DNA of 52,485 nt, from positions 1 to 52,485 of the forward strand of contig JBEBSR010000012.1 in assembly GCA_040394195.1 (NCBI GenBank). Direction: 5' to 3'. This DNA comes from Wohlfahrtiimonas larvae_A (GTDB lineage Bacteria; Pseudomonadota; Gammaproteobacteria; Cardiobacteriales; Wohlfahrtiimonadaceae). Under the pieces are notes generated by a model. The model had not been told where the DNA came from. It saw only the letters and a list, made by a program, of their open reading frames with translations, and made no database searches. A program made the translations under genes and the position numbers. Shown here in pieces: positions 1 to 8,012 of this stretch. Positions within the stretch are counted from its first letter, which is position 1; each line of letters begins with the position of its first letter.

Positions 1-211
1 TTGCATTGAGCATAATAGTAAAGAGCTCACTTAAATTTAGGTGCTTTTTGAGTGCTGAAAATGCTTTGTGACGGTAAGGTTGACGAATATATTGTTGGTA
101 CAATTCAGCGAAGCTAGGTCGTTCTTCTTTTAGTATTTGTTCGATATCTGATGGTGCCCATTCATTGGCTTGAATTTCTTCTTCAGAATACAAGTCAGCA
201 ATAGTTGACCA
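1..211 (-). pseudogene. Fragment of an unrecognised protein, no usable start, runs off window
   Basis: The minus strand is open from a stop at 212-214 to the left edge. It gives about 70 residues, including SEEEIQANEWAPSDIEQ and later LYQQYIRQPYRHKAF, with amino-acid composition typical of a real protein. There is no ATG in its first 60 codons and no ribosome binding site. The reading frame therefore probably lost its 5' end at a junction near 205, where a second truncated gene starts on the other strand. I do not recognise the family. It lies inside the stretch interpreted as the right end of an integrated element. It could be part of a longer gene joined here by deletion. Confidence 0.4.
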
Positions 212-618
212 CTACAAGTGAGCGTTTAAGATTGCAACGTCAGATAGAAAAAATTAGAAAAGGTTATAATGCACCTTTTGATCCTAGAGAGATGTTAGGT
301 GTAGAGACGGAGCTTGATTTATATAAACAAAGAATGCAGGAATTAGCATTATTATTGGGCAATACATATACGGAAAATGCAGCTAAAGAGCAGTTAGGAA
401 TGAGTCATCTATTGCATGGTGATAAGGGCAATGATGCATATCAAAGTTTTACTGACCAACGAAATAAATACATTGAAGAGAAAAAAATGTTGGAAGGGGA
501 TAATGCACCAGAAAAGAAAGTATTATGTGATGCCACTATTTTTATGAGCTCAGATAACATGACTCACGCTGATGAGTCTATGGCCTTAAAAGAGATATCA
601 AAAGAGAATGACTTATAA
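205..618 (+). CDS. 5'-truncated hypothetical protein (137 codons)
   Basis: The frame opens with TTG immediately after an in-frame TAG (202-204), without a Shine-Dalgarno. The visible start is therefore unlikely to be genuine and this is probably the C-terminal remnant of a longer protein. The product is highly charged and probably helical, with Lys/Glu/Gln-rich stretches (SERLRLQRQIEKIRK; FTDQRNKYIEEKKML), and no membrane segment. It ends 14 bases before an exported protein, so the two were probably one transcription unit. A cytoplasmic protein tail followed by a small periplasmic protein resembles toxin/immunity layouts, but no motif supports this. Function unknown. Confidence 0.45.
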   Translation: MTTTSERLRLQRQIEKIRKGYNAPFDPREMLGVETELDLYKQRMQELALLLGNTYTENAAKEQLGMSHLLHGDKGNDAYQSFTDQRNKYIEEKKMLEGDNAPEKKVLCDATIFMSSDNMTHADESMALKEISKENDL

Positions 619-632
619 GGAGTGATGCAAGA

Positions 633-1655
633 ATGCAATCGATAATTAAGAGATTTTTTTGCCAGATAATTTTAGTCTTAGGAGTGATGATTTTTATGAG
701 TACACAAGCCAAACCGATTATTCGCTATGATATTGCTTATGAAGTTCATTATATGAGTTGTGCTGTAGAAGTTAATCAACAGACAATTTTCAATACAGCA
801 TTGCAGAATCTTATTTTCCCTAATCGCTTTACTTTCAGACATGGTGTTACACAGTATATTAATCAGGGTAAAAATTTATTCAGTGTGCGAGTGGATGATG
901 CGGCCTACTTTTTAAGAAAAAGCCATGCTAAAGATGCGTATTGCCGAGTGAGTGTGATTGAATTAAGCGCGCCTGATGTGGCATCTGAACCAGAGCACCG
1001 AGAAGTTTTCTCACTCACTTTTAAGATTAAAGAAGTAGAAGATGATAGTGGGAATAAAAAACCTATCATTATCACCAAAGGTTCTCGATTGAATGGAAGG
1101 GAAATGGCAGAAGGTAATATTTATTTTGAAAAATCTAGAGTGCAAGATATATATGGAGATCAATCTATTATTGTTACTTTACCTACTTATAGTTTTGTCA
1201 CGAATATAGATCAACAAGCCTCGTTAAGTTGGGTTCAGAATGCTACACCTGTTAAAGATACTCCAGATATTCGGGAAAAAGCATTGGCAAAATATAAAGA
1301 GTTACAGATTGCCATCGAAAATAGTCAGTGGGAAGAATTGAAAGACTTATTAGAACCAGCATTAACAGAAATGGCAGAACTTAAATTTATGACAAGGGAT
1401 GCTTATTTTGATTTGCTGAAGAAGCAAGTATTTAATTCAATAGAAGAAAAAATAAAATATGGTGGGTGGGAGGCTGATGTATTCAACCCCAAAGATTATA
1501 CTTTTAAAATATATACTCACGGTAAACTTTTTAATTACTATCATTTAAGAAATAATGAAGCATCCCCAACAAGTTGGACTAATGGGGATACTAGAACCTG
1601 GTTCAGTCCCACATTGATATATATTAATGGCGAAGTGAAAGTTGGGGCTTTTTAG
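633..1655 (+). CDS. Exported hypothetical protein, 340 aa
   Basis: An N-terminal signal peptide is clear: basic start, hydrophobic core at residues 9-22, then STQAKP, a likely signal peptidase I site. The mature part of about 315 residues has no further membrane segment. It contains a helical stretch near the middle (KYKELQIAIENSQWEEL, continuing to residue ~265) and a Trp/Tyr-rich C-terminal portion ending GEVKVGAF. I cannot assign a family. The start ATG follows GGAGTGATGCAAGA, a good binding site. It lies 14 bases after a truncated gene, in the AT-rich region left of the tRNA/tmRNA fragment, so it is probably island cargo. A periplasmic immunity-type role is conceivable but only an inference from the layout. 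Confidence 0.65.
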   Translation: MQSIIKRFFCQIILVLGVMIFMSTQAKPIIRYDIAYEVHYMSCAVEVNQQTIFNTALQNLIFPNRFTFRHGVTQYINQGKNLFSVRVDDAAYFLRKSHAKDAYCRVSVIELSAPDVASEPEHREVFSLTFKIKEVEDDSGNKKPIIITKGSRLNGREMAEGNIYFEKSRVQDIYGDQSIIVTLPTYSFVTNIDQQASLSWVQNATPVKDTPDIREKALAKYKELQIAIENSQWEELKDLLEPALTEMAELKFMTRDAYFDLLKKQVFNSIEEKIKYGGWEADVFNPKDYTFKIYTHGKLFNYYHLRNNEASPTSWTNGDTRTWFSPTLIYINGEVKVGAF

Positions 1656-1966
1656 GGAAACTGTCCTTATTCTTGGCAAACGTTTATTTTCCATAATTTG
1701 TCCAATAATCACGATTGTCCGATAAATGTTTTTAAACTGATTTTATCGGGCAATATTGTTTGTTCCGACAAACTATTATTTGATGGAATTGAATAATCTA
1801 AGGATCAAAATAAGCAAACAAACTAAACGTACTTTTTTAGCTGAAGGTATTAAATAAAGTGATTAACTATTTTAGTTTATAAGATACTTTTATTTTTGTT
1901 GGTAATTTATTTGGTAAATAAATTTTAAATTGGATTTTATGTTTTAATATCAAATATATATATTAT
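1656..1966. other. AT-rich gene-free end of the presumed integrated element
   Basis: Between the exported protein and the tRNA/tmRNA fragment there are about 310 bases of very AT-rich DNA with no credible reading frame. Apart from the TTGTCC repeat cluster near its left side I see only runs of A/T. This is consistent with the non-coding border of an integrative element next to its attachment site. Confidence 0.5.
1698..1753. repeat. Cluster of TTGTCC-type direct and inverted repeats
   Basis: TTGTCCAATAA (1699-1709) and TTGTCCGATAA (1715-1725) are direct repeats 16 bases apart with one mismatch. The second is followed by an inverted copy: TTGTCCGATAAA (1715-1726) against TTTATCGGGCAA (1742-1753), 11 of 12 positions complementary. 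A related TTGTTCCGACAA lies at 1758-1769. The cluster is about 220 bases inside the presumed attachment site. Integrase arm-type or excisionase sites are expected at such distances, but the assignment is inferred. Confidence 0.4.
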
Positions 1967-1970
1967 TTTT

Positions 1971-1991
1971 CTAATCTCACCGCCTCCGCCA
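1971..1991 (+). mobile_element. Attachment-site remnant: 3' end of a tRNA or tmRNA gene
   Basis: AATCTCACCGCCTCCGCCA (1973-1991) reads as the end of a tRNA-like gene: the 3' part of a T loop, a 5-base T-stem strand, a 7-base acceptor strand CGCCTCC, discriminator G, and encoded CCA. No D arm, anticodon arm or 5' acceptor strand precedes it; upstream is A/T-rich DNA and the T-loop base before AATC is already atypical. The fragment is followed directly by a terminator, as tRNA genes are. Such 3' fragments are made when a tyrosine-recombinase element integrates into a tRNA or tmRNA gene. The element would then lie to the left. The acceptor strand fits a tRNA-Ser/Leu-like or tmRNA gene; which one is not decidable here. 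Confidence 0.65.
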
Positions 1992-1998
1992 AACTGAA

Positions 1999-2029
1999 AA
2001 GCCCTTAGTGAAAACTAAGGGCTTTTCTA
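1999..2029 (+). terminator. Rho-independent terminator of the interrupted tRNA/tmRNA gene
   Basis: AAGCCCTTAG (1999-2008), loop TGAAAA, CTAAGGGCTT (2015-2024) form a perfect 10-base-pair stem followed by TTCT. It lies 8 bases after the CCA end at 1991. It may also serve the acyltransferase gene ending at 2093 on the other strand, since an A run precedes the stem. Confidence 0.8.
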
Positions 2030-2092
2030 TTGTTTTGAGTTATTTTGAATAAGATCGATATAAATATAACTGATTACATAGCTCAGATACAT

Positions 2093-3193
2093 TTAAGGTA
2101 TTAATTGTAGTTTCTCAACATATCGCCCAATGATCATGGCAATAGCAATCACAAAAATAGAGATAATCAAAGTTATGATGATCAATATCCAATGGCTACC
2201 ATAAATATAAGGCTGAATGATGCCGTAAATGAATAGTAATAGTGGGAAGTGCAGTAAATATACAGTATATGAGCTAGGTGCAACAAACTGAAATGGCAGC
2301 CAAATACGAATCCGCTGAGTGCTAATGAAATAAAGCATCACAGCTAAAACAGTACCGATCCAAGTACCATATATAGCTAGCATCAATTTTTGAGTATCCA
2401 ATGAATCCTTCAATACGATTAAGCCAAAATAGGCTCCGCAAACAAGTATGAATGTAATTGAGGTAATCATTACTGTGATTTGTTTTACAGTTAAGCGATA
2501 TCGATGGTTATATAGTAATGCGGCGATTGCACCAGTAATCCAAATGCATACATACAACAAAAATACATAATTCAATGTGCTTAAAATAGTTAGGCAAAGA
2601 AGTGCAAAACTGGCGCTAATTTTTCTGCTAGGTAATAGTAGAAGTCCAAATAATATATAGAACCAAGCTTCAAAGGATAGTGACCAAAAGGCAAAGTTGC
2701 TCGCAGGTGTTTCAGTGATGAATCCATTCACAAAGAATAAAACGCCTAATAAACTTTCTGTGTTTAAGCTCATGTTTGCTTGGCTCATTGTATCGCTAAT
2801 GATTTTAAATTCACGATTGCCACTAGCAAATACAAAAGGCGATAGCCAATAGAGCAATAATAAAAAACCGCAAGTAAAATATAGAGGCGGCACAATTCTA
2901 TTAATGCGAGCCTTTGCATATTTTTGAATGATGAATCTCCCATTTTGTTGAATATTATTGCAGGCAGATTGGCAGATTAAAAAGCCACTCAATGCAAAGA
3001 GTGCCATCACGCAAGCATGCGCCAATAAATAAATGGGCATCATAATCTCTGGATAAATAGGGTATAAAAAGATCAAATATGCATGACAAAGCACAACAGT
3101 AACCGTACTGAATCCTCGAATTTGATTGAACTGCTGTGATGCTTCAGCATTCAGTGGTCGATATTGGTTCAATGCATCTTTCAATGTTTTCAT
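2093..3193 (-). CDS. Acyltransferase family 3 membrane protein (OafA/YrhL-like)
   Basis: This 366-residue polytopic membrane protein has about ten hydrophobic segments. The opening part has RGFSTVTVVLCHAYLIF, whose His in the first membrane segment matches the catalytic-type R-G-x(n)-H pattern of acyltransferase-3 proteins. ALSGFLI follows in the second segment, and KYAKARINRIVPP matches the family's R-x-x-R-I-x-P motif. These enzymes acylate sugars or other exported substrates at the inner membrane; the substrate here is unknown. The gene starts 10 bases after the stop of the upstream acylase-type lipoprotein gene on the same strand, so both are probably co-transcribed. The last residues end soon after the final membrane segment, so there is no SGNH extension. 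Confidence 0.85.
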   Translation of the reverse strand: MKTLKDALNQYRPLNAEASQQFNQIRGFSTVTVVLCHAYLIFLYPIYPEIMMPIYLLAHACVMALFALSGFLICQSACNNIQQNGRFIIQKYAKARINRIVPPLYFTCGFLLLLYWLSPFVFASGNREFKIISDTMSQANMSLNTESLLGVLFFVNGFITETPASNFAFWSLSFEAWFYILFGLLLLPSRKISASFALLCLTILSTLNYVFLLYVCIWITGAIAALLYNHRYRLTVKQITVMITSITFILVCGAYFGLIVLKDSLDTQKLMLAIYGTWIGTVLAVMLYFISTQRIRIWLPFQFVAPSSYTVYLLHFPLLLFIYGIIQPYIYGSHWILIIITLIISIFVIAIAMIIGRYVEKLQLIP

Positions 3194-3203
3194 GATTAAA
3201 ACT

Positions 3204-5723
3204 CTAAGGTTTTGGTATGAACTGAATCATGCGATCACGATAAACTTTGGCTTGTTTTTCTTTACTAAAAGGTAAGTTTTCATAATTACCTTTGAGCCAA
3301 TTATTAATGTTATCAGCATAATGTGGGCTGGCAGGATTGGCAGATTGCCCTGCGTTATTCATTACCCAAACAGGATCTTGTTGGCTAAAATCCACAATTA
3401 AGCGCATGGATGGAATCAATAAAGTATCAAAACCTTTACCAATGTTATAACTTGCGATATTGATTGTATTGATATTGCCACCAGCAGGATATGGTCCACG
3501 ATTTAAATAGCTATCCAATTTGTCAATTTGTTTGCGTTGTTCAGAAGGTAGATATTCAGCCACTTGAGAGAATAAGCTATTCCATTTGTAGTGGTGGATT
3601 TTTCCCCATTGCCAATTGCTATAGTTTTTACCAAATTGCTTTTCACCAGTTTGTTGTGCTTTGGCTAATGCATTTGCAACGATGTTGGCTTTACCATTAA
3701 ATTTAGGATCAGTTTTTTGCCAAAATGGACTAGCATTGGCCTTTTTATCATCTTGCCATAATAGATGATCCGCTTGTGCAGAATAAGATTTAGAGCTTTC
3801 CACAAAAGCTTCCCAAGCCTCGGAAGAATGGGTAAAAGCATCAGCAAATAGCTGTTCATTGAAAGTTGCTAGAAATAGATTATACAATGCAGCGCCTGAA
3901 CTTTTAGCGGTTAAATTTCCATCAAATGCCAATAGTCGTTCTTGAGCCAATAGCGCTTGCTGTTGCTTTTGTTGTGGTAATTGGTTGATTGCTTTGGTTA
4001 GTTCCGTGCTTATTAGATAATTCTGCAATTTCTTAACCATAGGATCATATTGATCGTATTGCATTTGCTTCATGGAATCAAAATCATGTTGTTGATTACT
4101 ATTCAATAATTCTGTAATGCGTTCAATACGCTCTGGATGTGCCCATGTTTGCGAGAAATTAGCCGAATAGTTTTTATCGACAATGCGGTTATTTGCGCTT
4201 GCTAGCCAACTCTTTTGGCTGTGAATAGCTGAAGGATATTGTTTTGTGGGCACTGTACCAATCCAATCATATTCACCATTCCAAGCAGGTGAAGGAAATA
4301 AGCCTGTACCTTTTTTACGAATAGGGTAACTGCCTGTTAATTGCCAGCCAATTTGTTTGTGATCAGTAAATAGCATATTGACGGAAATGACTTTGATTTG
4401 TTCTGCAAGCTTCACAGCTTTGGGTACTGATTTTTGTTTAGGTAAATTCATCAGGGCATTAATGCTGTTGTCATTGTTATTTGGAGAATAATGGCTCAAT
4501 GCAATGCCATAGCGAGATTCTACTGCTAAAGGTTGCAATAAATAGCTACGCTTTTTGAGGGATTCATTGAGTAAAATACCATGGCGAGTTTCATATAAAG
4601 TTTCAGTAATATCAGTTTGTCCTTTAACTTTGAAAACTGTTTCGGTAGCTTTGGCTCGTTGCCATTTGCCTTGATAAAGGTATTCCAAGTCATTTTTTGT
4701 TGTGCGTGTTTGTTCTAAAAATAGATCCTGATTATCTGCCATCACCATTGTATATCCCCAAGCAAGATCTGGCGTTGCACCTAACACAATGGCTGGGATT
4801 CCAGGGATGGATGCGCCTGCTATTTGTAAATCAGGTGTTTCGATTTGGATCATGCTCCACAATGAAGGTAAGCCAATTGGCAAATGTGTGTCATTAGCAA
4901 GTAATGTACCTTCATTCTGTGTTAAATCAGCAGTAACAGCCCAATTATTGGATGCCATGAGATCATTTAAATGAATGTTTTTTAAAGATTGACTGAGTGT
5001 TTTTAACTGGCTTGTTTCATCTGTTAACGGCTGCAGATTTAATCCTGCTAATTTTTGTGCTTCTTTGTGTGGAATCGGTTCATCAGGATAAACAGGGAAG
5101 AGCCAAGGTAATAGATCTGTTCCTAATTGCTGTGCGACGATTAAGCTATCAATCTCTTCATGTAAATTACCCGCCAAACCAAAATTTGCCAGTGATAAGA
5201 TTAATAATGCATCATCTGCTTTCCAAGTGGGCACAACATAATCAGTGGTTGATAAATCCATTGGCAATTTATCTTGATGAGTTGCGAGCCATAAATTAAC
5301 GCCACGAGCATAAGCTTCTAAATAACGGCGATTTTCAGGGCTAGTATTTTTCCATAGTTGATTAGCTGATTGCCTAAATTGCATTTTTCGCATAAAGCTA
5401 TCAATGCCAATCGCGCTTTCACCTAAATATTCGGACAATCTACCTTCAGCAGTTAAGCGCATCAATTCCATTTGATTGATACGATCTGCAGCATGAACAT
5501 AGCCCCAAATTTGATACGCATCTTCAGTGTTTTCACTTTGAATGAATGGAATGCCGGAATTGCTGTAGCGAATAATTGTAGGTGCTTTTAATCCATCTAA
5601 TACAATTTGCCCAGATGTTTTTGGCAAAGTGTCAGAATAATATTGATTAATGAAAGTATGACAACCTGTAATAAATAATATGCCAGTCAATAAGCTGATT
5701 TTGAGTATTTGTTGTAATTGCAT
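3204..5723 (-). CDS. Penicillin acylase family lipoprotein (Ntn hydrolase), 839 aa
   Basis: The N terminus carries a lipobox, FITGC with Cys21, so the protein is probably lipid-anchored in the periplasm. The family's autocatalytic site is clear: MASNNWAV with Ser258 as the expected N-terminal nucleophile, splitting a roughly 235-residue alpha chain from a 580-residue beta chain. Other family marks are RYSNSGIPFIQSENTEDAY near residue 53, AADRINQMELMRL near residue 80 and PAGGNINTIN in the C-terminal third. Relatives hydrolyse penicillins, N-acyl-homoserine lactones or other amides (PvdQ, QuiP); the substrate cannot be read from sequence. Most relatives are soluble secreted proteins, so lipidation is a slight oddity. 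It is the first gene of a probable two-gene unit with an acyltransferase. Confidence 0.88.
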   Translation of the reverse strand: MQLQQILKISLLTGILFITGCHTFINQYYSDTLPKTSGQIVLDGLKAPTIIRYSNSGIPFIQSENTEDAYQIWGYVHAADRINQMELMRLTAEGRLSEYLGESAIGIDSFMRKMQFRQSANQLWKNTSPENRRYLEAYARGVNLWLATHQDKLPMDLSTTDYVVPTWKADDALLILSLANFGLAGNLHEEIDSLIVAQQLGTDLLPWLFPVYPDEPIPHKEAQKLAGLNLQPLTDETSQLKTLSQSLKNIHLNDLMASNNWAVTADLTQNEGTLLANDTHLPIGLPSLWSMIQIETPDLQIAGASIPGIPAIVLGATPDLAWGYTMVMADNQDLFLEQTRTTKNDLEYLYQGKWQRAKATETVFKVKGQTDITETLYETRHGILLNESLKKRSYLLQPLAVESRYGIALSHYSPNNNDNSINALMNLPKQKSVPKAVKLAEQIKVISVNMLFTDHKQIGWQLTGSYPIRKKGTGLFPSPAWNGEYDWIGTVPTKQYPSAIHSQKSWLASANNRIVDKNYSANFSQTWAHPERIERITELLNSNQQHDFDSMKQMQYDQYDPMVKKLQNYLISTELTKAINQLPQQKQQQALLAQERLLAFDGNLTAKSSGAALYNLFLATFNEQLFADAFTHSSEAWEAFVESSKSYSAQADHLLWQDDKKANASPFWQKTDPKFNGKANIVANALAKAQQTGEKQFGKNYSNWQWGKIHHYKWNSLFSQVAEYLPSEQRKQIDKLDSYLNRGPYPAGGNINTINIASYNIGKGFDTLLIPSMRLIVDFSQQDPVWVMNNAGQSANPASPHYADNINNWLKGNYENLPFSKEKQAKVYRDRMIQFIPKP

Positions 5724-5946
5724 ATCAATATGCTCTTTTTAAACGATGTTAAATAATAGAATAAAGTATTTTTAATATTTAGGCTATGAATTTTTGAACA
5801 CTATTTAAATTATTATATTGTTTGAAATCAATGAATAAAATATATGAATATTTATAAATTACATATAATACTGTTGCATAACAGGCTGAGTGATAAAACC
5901 TATTACAAATGAAAGCGGATGGGAAAATTATAATGGAGATAATATT

Positions 5947-6588
5947 ATGTTAGGGCTAGCTGTTTTGTTTGTAATGGCAATTTATTTTGTAGCTTTGTTT
6001 TTTGTGACTCGCTTTTGTTATAAAAAGGCAATTAATAAAGGGAAAAATAGAAAAATTGCTTTCTTATTTGGATTACTAGGCTTTTCATTGGTATTTTTAC
6101 CAGTTTTTTGGGATTTTATTCCTAACCGTATTTATTTTAATTATCTTTGTAAAAACAGTACTAAATTACAAGTTTATAAAACCTTTGATGAGTGGAATGC
6201 TGAAAACCTAGGGGTATTGGAAACATTAATGCCATTAGATGATTTTAAAGAAATAGATGAAAAGATAAAAACAGATCCTAATTATCGTAATAGGACTTTT
6301 GATGGAATTACATACGAAGTTCGGTATGCCAATCAAAGAATTTTGTTCTATTGGTCTAAACCGCTTGGTCAAGAACTTGCTTTGCAGATTAAACGCTCTT
6401 CTTTTTTATTATTTGACATAAAAAGCAATCAAGTTATAGCAAAAATTAATGAGATTTCAAGTGGGCCAGGAAATGTATTAGAGCTTGGAGGAAAAGGATA
6501 TAAAATTTGGCTAAATAGTGAGTGTAATAGAAATAATAATGATGAAGTTTATAGTATTGCAAAAAAATTTAAAATTTTTAAAAAATAG
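5947..6588 (+). CDS. Small inner-membrane protein of unknown function
   Basis: I place the start at the ATG at 5947, which has GGAG eight bases upstream (5935-5938). An open frame extends to a GTG at 5890, but that has no binding site. The protein has 213 residues from this start. Two hydrophobic segments are visible (LAVLFVMAIYFVALFFVTRF and AFLFGLLGFSLVFLPVFW), followed by DFIPNRIYFNYLCKN and a soluble C-terminal domain of about 150 residues containing VYKTFDEWNAEN and GKGYKIWLNSEC. It resembles a conserved hypothetical family of gammaproteobacteria that I cannot name. It is separated from neighbours on both sides, so it is probably monocistronic. Confidence 0.7.
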   Translation: MLGLAVLFVMAIYFVALFFVTRFCYKKAINKGKNRKIAFLFGLLGFSLVFLPVFWDFIPNRIYFNYLCKNSTKLQVYKTFDEWNAENLGVLETLMPLDDFKEIDEKIKTDPNYRNRTFDGITYEVRYANQRILFYWSKPLGQELALQIKRSSFLLFDIKSNQVIAKINEISSGPGNVLELGGKGYKIWLNSECNRNNNDEVYSIAKKFKIFKK

Positions 6589-6726
6589 CAAATATGGAGT
6601 AATAAAATGAAAAATATAGATATATGCATAGAAGTTATACGGAAGAATTATATGCTATAAAACTTGGGAATCAATCACGATCATGGTAGATTCGATCAGT
6701 TAACGATTATCATTTTGAGCTAAACC

Positions 6727-7608
6727 ATGACCAAAACCAAAGCAACATTCATAGGATTAATCGCCATTGTATTGTGGAGTTTTATTGTGGCTTTGATTCG
6801 TGTTGTGAGTGAAAGCTTCGGGACAGTTGGCGGTGCCGCTTTAATGTACACAGTTGCATCTGTATTTTTGCTATTTTCTGTGGGCTTTCCCACAATTCGC
6901 CACTTTCCTAAAAAATACTTATTCATTGGCGCAGTTCTCTTTGTTGCCTATGAAATCTGTTTAGCATTATCCATTGGCTATGCTCATAACGGTAGGCAAG
7001 CCATAGAAGTTGGCATGATCAATTATCTCTGGCCAACATTAACAATCATCGCGAGTATTCTATTTAATCAGCAGAAAACCACTTGGTTAGTGATTCCTGG
7101 GTTTATCATTTCTATGGTTGGCATTACATGGGTTTTGGGTGATGAAAGTGGATTAAATATTTATTTAATGTTTGCCAATATCCAAGAAAATCCATTGAGC
7201 TATATTTTGGCTTTTGTGGGGGCGATTATTTGGTCGGCTTATTGCGTTGTGACTGCTAAATATGCAGAAGGCAAAAATGGCATCACATTGTTTTTTATAT
7301 TGGTTGCTGCCACATTATGGATCCAATATGTGTTTGTGGGCACAAATGAATTTAATTTTACATTGAAGTCTACTCTATATTTATTATTGGCAGCTTCTGC
7401 TTTGGGCTTTGGTTATGCTGCATGGAATGTTGGAATTTTGCATGGCAATGTGATGGTATTGGCAACAGCTTCCTATTTTATTCCGATATTTTCTGCATTT
7501 TTTGCAGCAATGGTGTTAAATGCCACATTATCTTTAGGATTTTGGCAGGGTGTGATTATGATCTGTGTGGGTTCGTTATGCTGTTTCATTGCTACACGTA
7601 AAAGATAA
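6727..7608 (+). CDS. yddG: Aromatic amino acid exporter, DMT family (YddG-like)
   Basis: The product has 293 residues, the same length as E. coli YddG, and matches it from end to end as I recall that sequence: KATFIGLIAIVLWS at the start, VGGAALMYTVASVFLLFSVGFP, AIEVGMINYLWPTLTI, GFGYAAWNVGILHGNV and the C-terminal GSLCCFIATRKR. Ten membrane segments fit the DMT/EamA fold. YddG exports aromatic amino acids and some toxic analogues across the inner membrane. The gene stands between unrelated small genes, with a weak GAG-type binding site before the ATG. Orthology is strongly supported; the exact substrate range is inferred. Confidence 0.92.
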   Translation: MTKTKATFIGLIAIVLWSFIVALIRVVSESFGTVGGAALMYTVASVFLLFSVGFPTIRHFPKKYLFIGAVLFVAYEICLALSIGYAHNGRQAIEVGMINYLWPTLTIIASILFNQQKTTWLVIPGFIISMVGITWVLGDESGLNIYLMFANIQENPLSYILAFVGAIIWSAYCVVTAKYAEGKNGITLFFILVAATLWIQYVFVGTNEFNFTLKSTLYLLLAASALGFGYAAWNVGILHGNVMVLATASYFIPIFSAFFAAMVLNATLSLGFWQGVIMICVGSLCCFIATRKR

Positions 7609-7640
7609 ATGGGATTAAATTTATATATAAAGGATCAAAA

Positions 7641-7976
7641 ATGTTGGCAGAAGCAACACATTATATTGTTTTAATATTAAATATATTTTCGGTATTAATC
7701 CTATTAATAGGCGCGATCAAGGCGTTGTTTGGCTTTGTGCTCAATGAATGCAAAGGCAATAGTCAGCTGGATATCGCGCATAAAAATAATAAAATTAAGA
7801 GTTACTTGGGTTCCTATATATTATTAAGCTTAGAAGTACTGATTGCTTCCGATATTATCGAAACTATCATGAATCCAACCTTGGATGATATTTTGGTTTT
7901 GGCGGGTATCGTAGTTATTCGTACAACTATTTCATATTTTTTAGGCAAAGAAATTGAAGCAGCAGAAAAAGAGTAA
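7641..7976 (+). CDS. DUF1622 family membrane protein
   Basis: The 111-residue protein has three hydrophobic segments. The first (IVLILNIFSVLILLIGAIKAL) is followed by a conserved-looking polar loop, then LGSYILLSLEVLIASDIIETI, then ILVLAGIVVIRTTISYFLGKEI. The LG.Y.LL.LE.LIA.DI pattern and the R-T-x-x-S-Y/F-x-L ending are characteristic of DUF1622. The function of that family is not established. A clear AAGGA binding site lies before the ATG. It follows yddG by 32 bases, so read-through from that gene is possible. Confidence 0.8.
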   Translation: MLAEATHYIVLILNIFSVLILLIGAIKALFGFVLNECKGNSQLDIAHKNNKIKSYLGSYILLSLEVLIASDIIETIMNPTLDDILVLAGIVVIRTTISYFLGKEIEAAEKE

Positions 7977-8012
7977 AATATCGCTATCTAAACAACGAAG
8001 AGGAATGGTTAT

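Noticed and set aside
4697..5299. Open frames on the plus strand inside the acylase gene
   Set aside because: They lie entirely opposite a full-length gene with clear motifs, and their products have no recognisable features.
5890..5946. Longer start (GTG at 5890) for the membrane protein
   Set aside because: No binding site before it and polar added residues; the ATG at 5947 has GGAG at ideal spacing.
6607..6660. Seventeen-codon reading frame with a GGAG site after the membrane protein gene
   Set aside because: It encodes only MKNIDICIEVIRKNYML, with no sign of conservation that I can judge; an overlapping frame is also short. It could be a remnant, but there is too little to call a gene.
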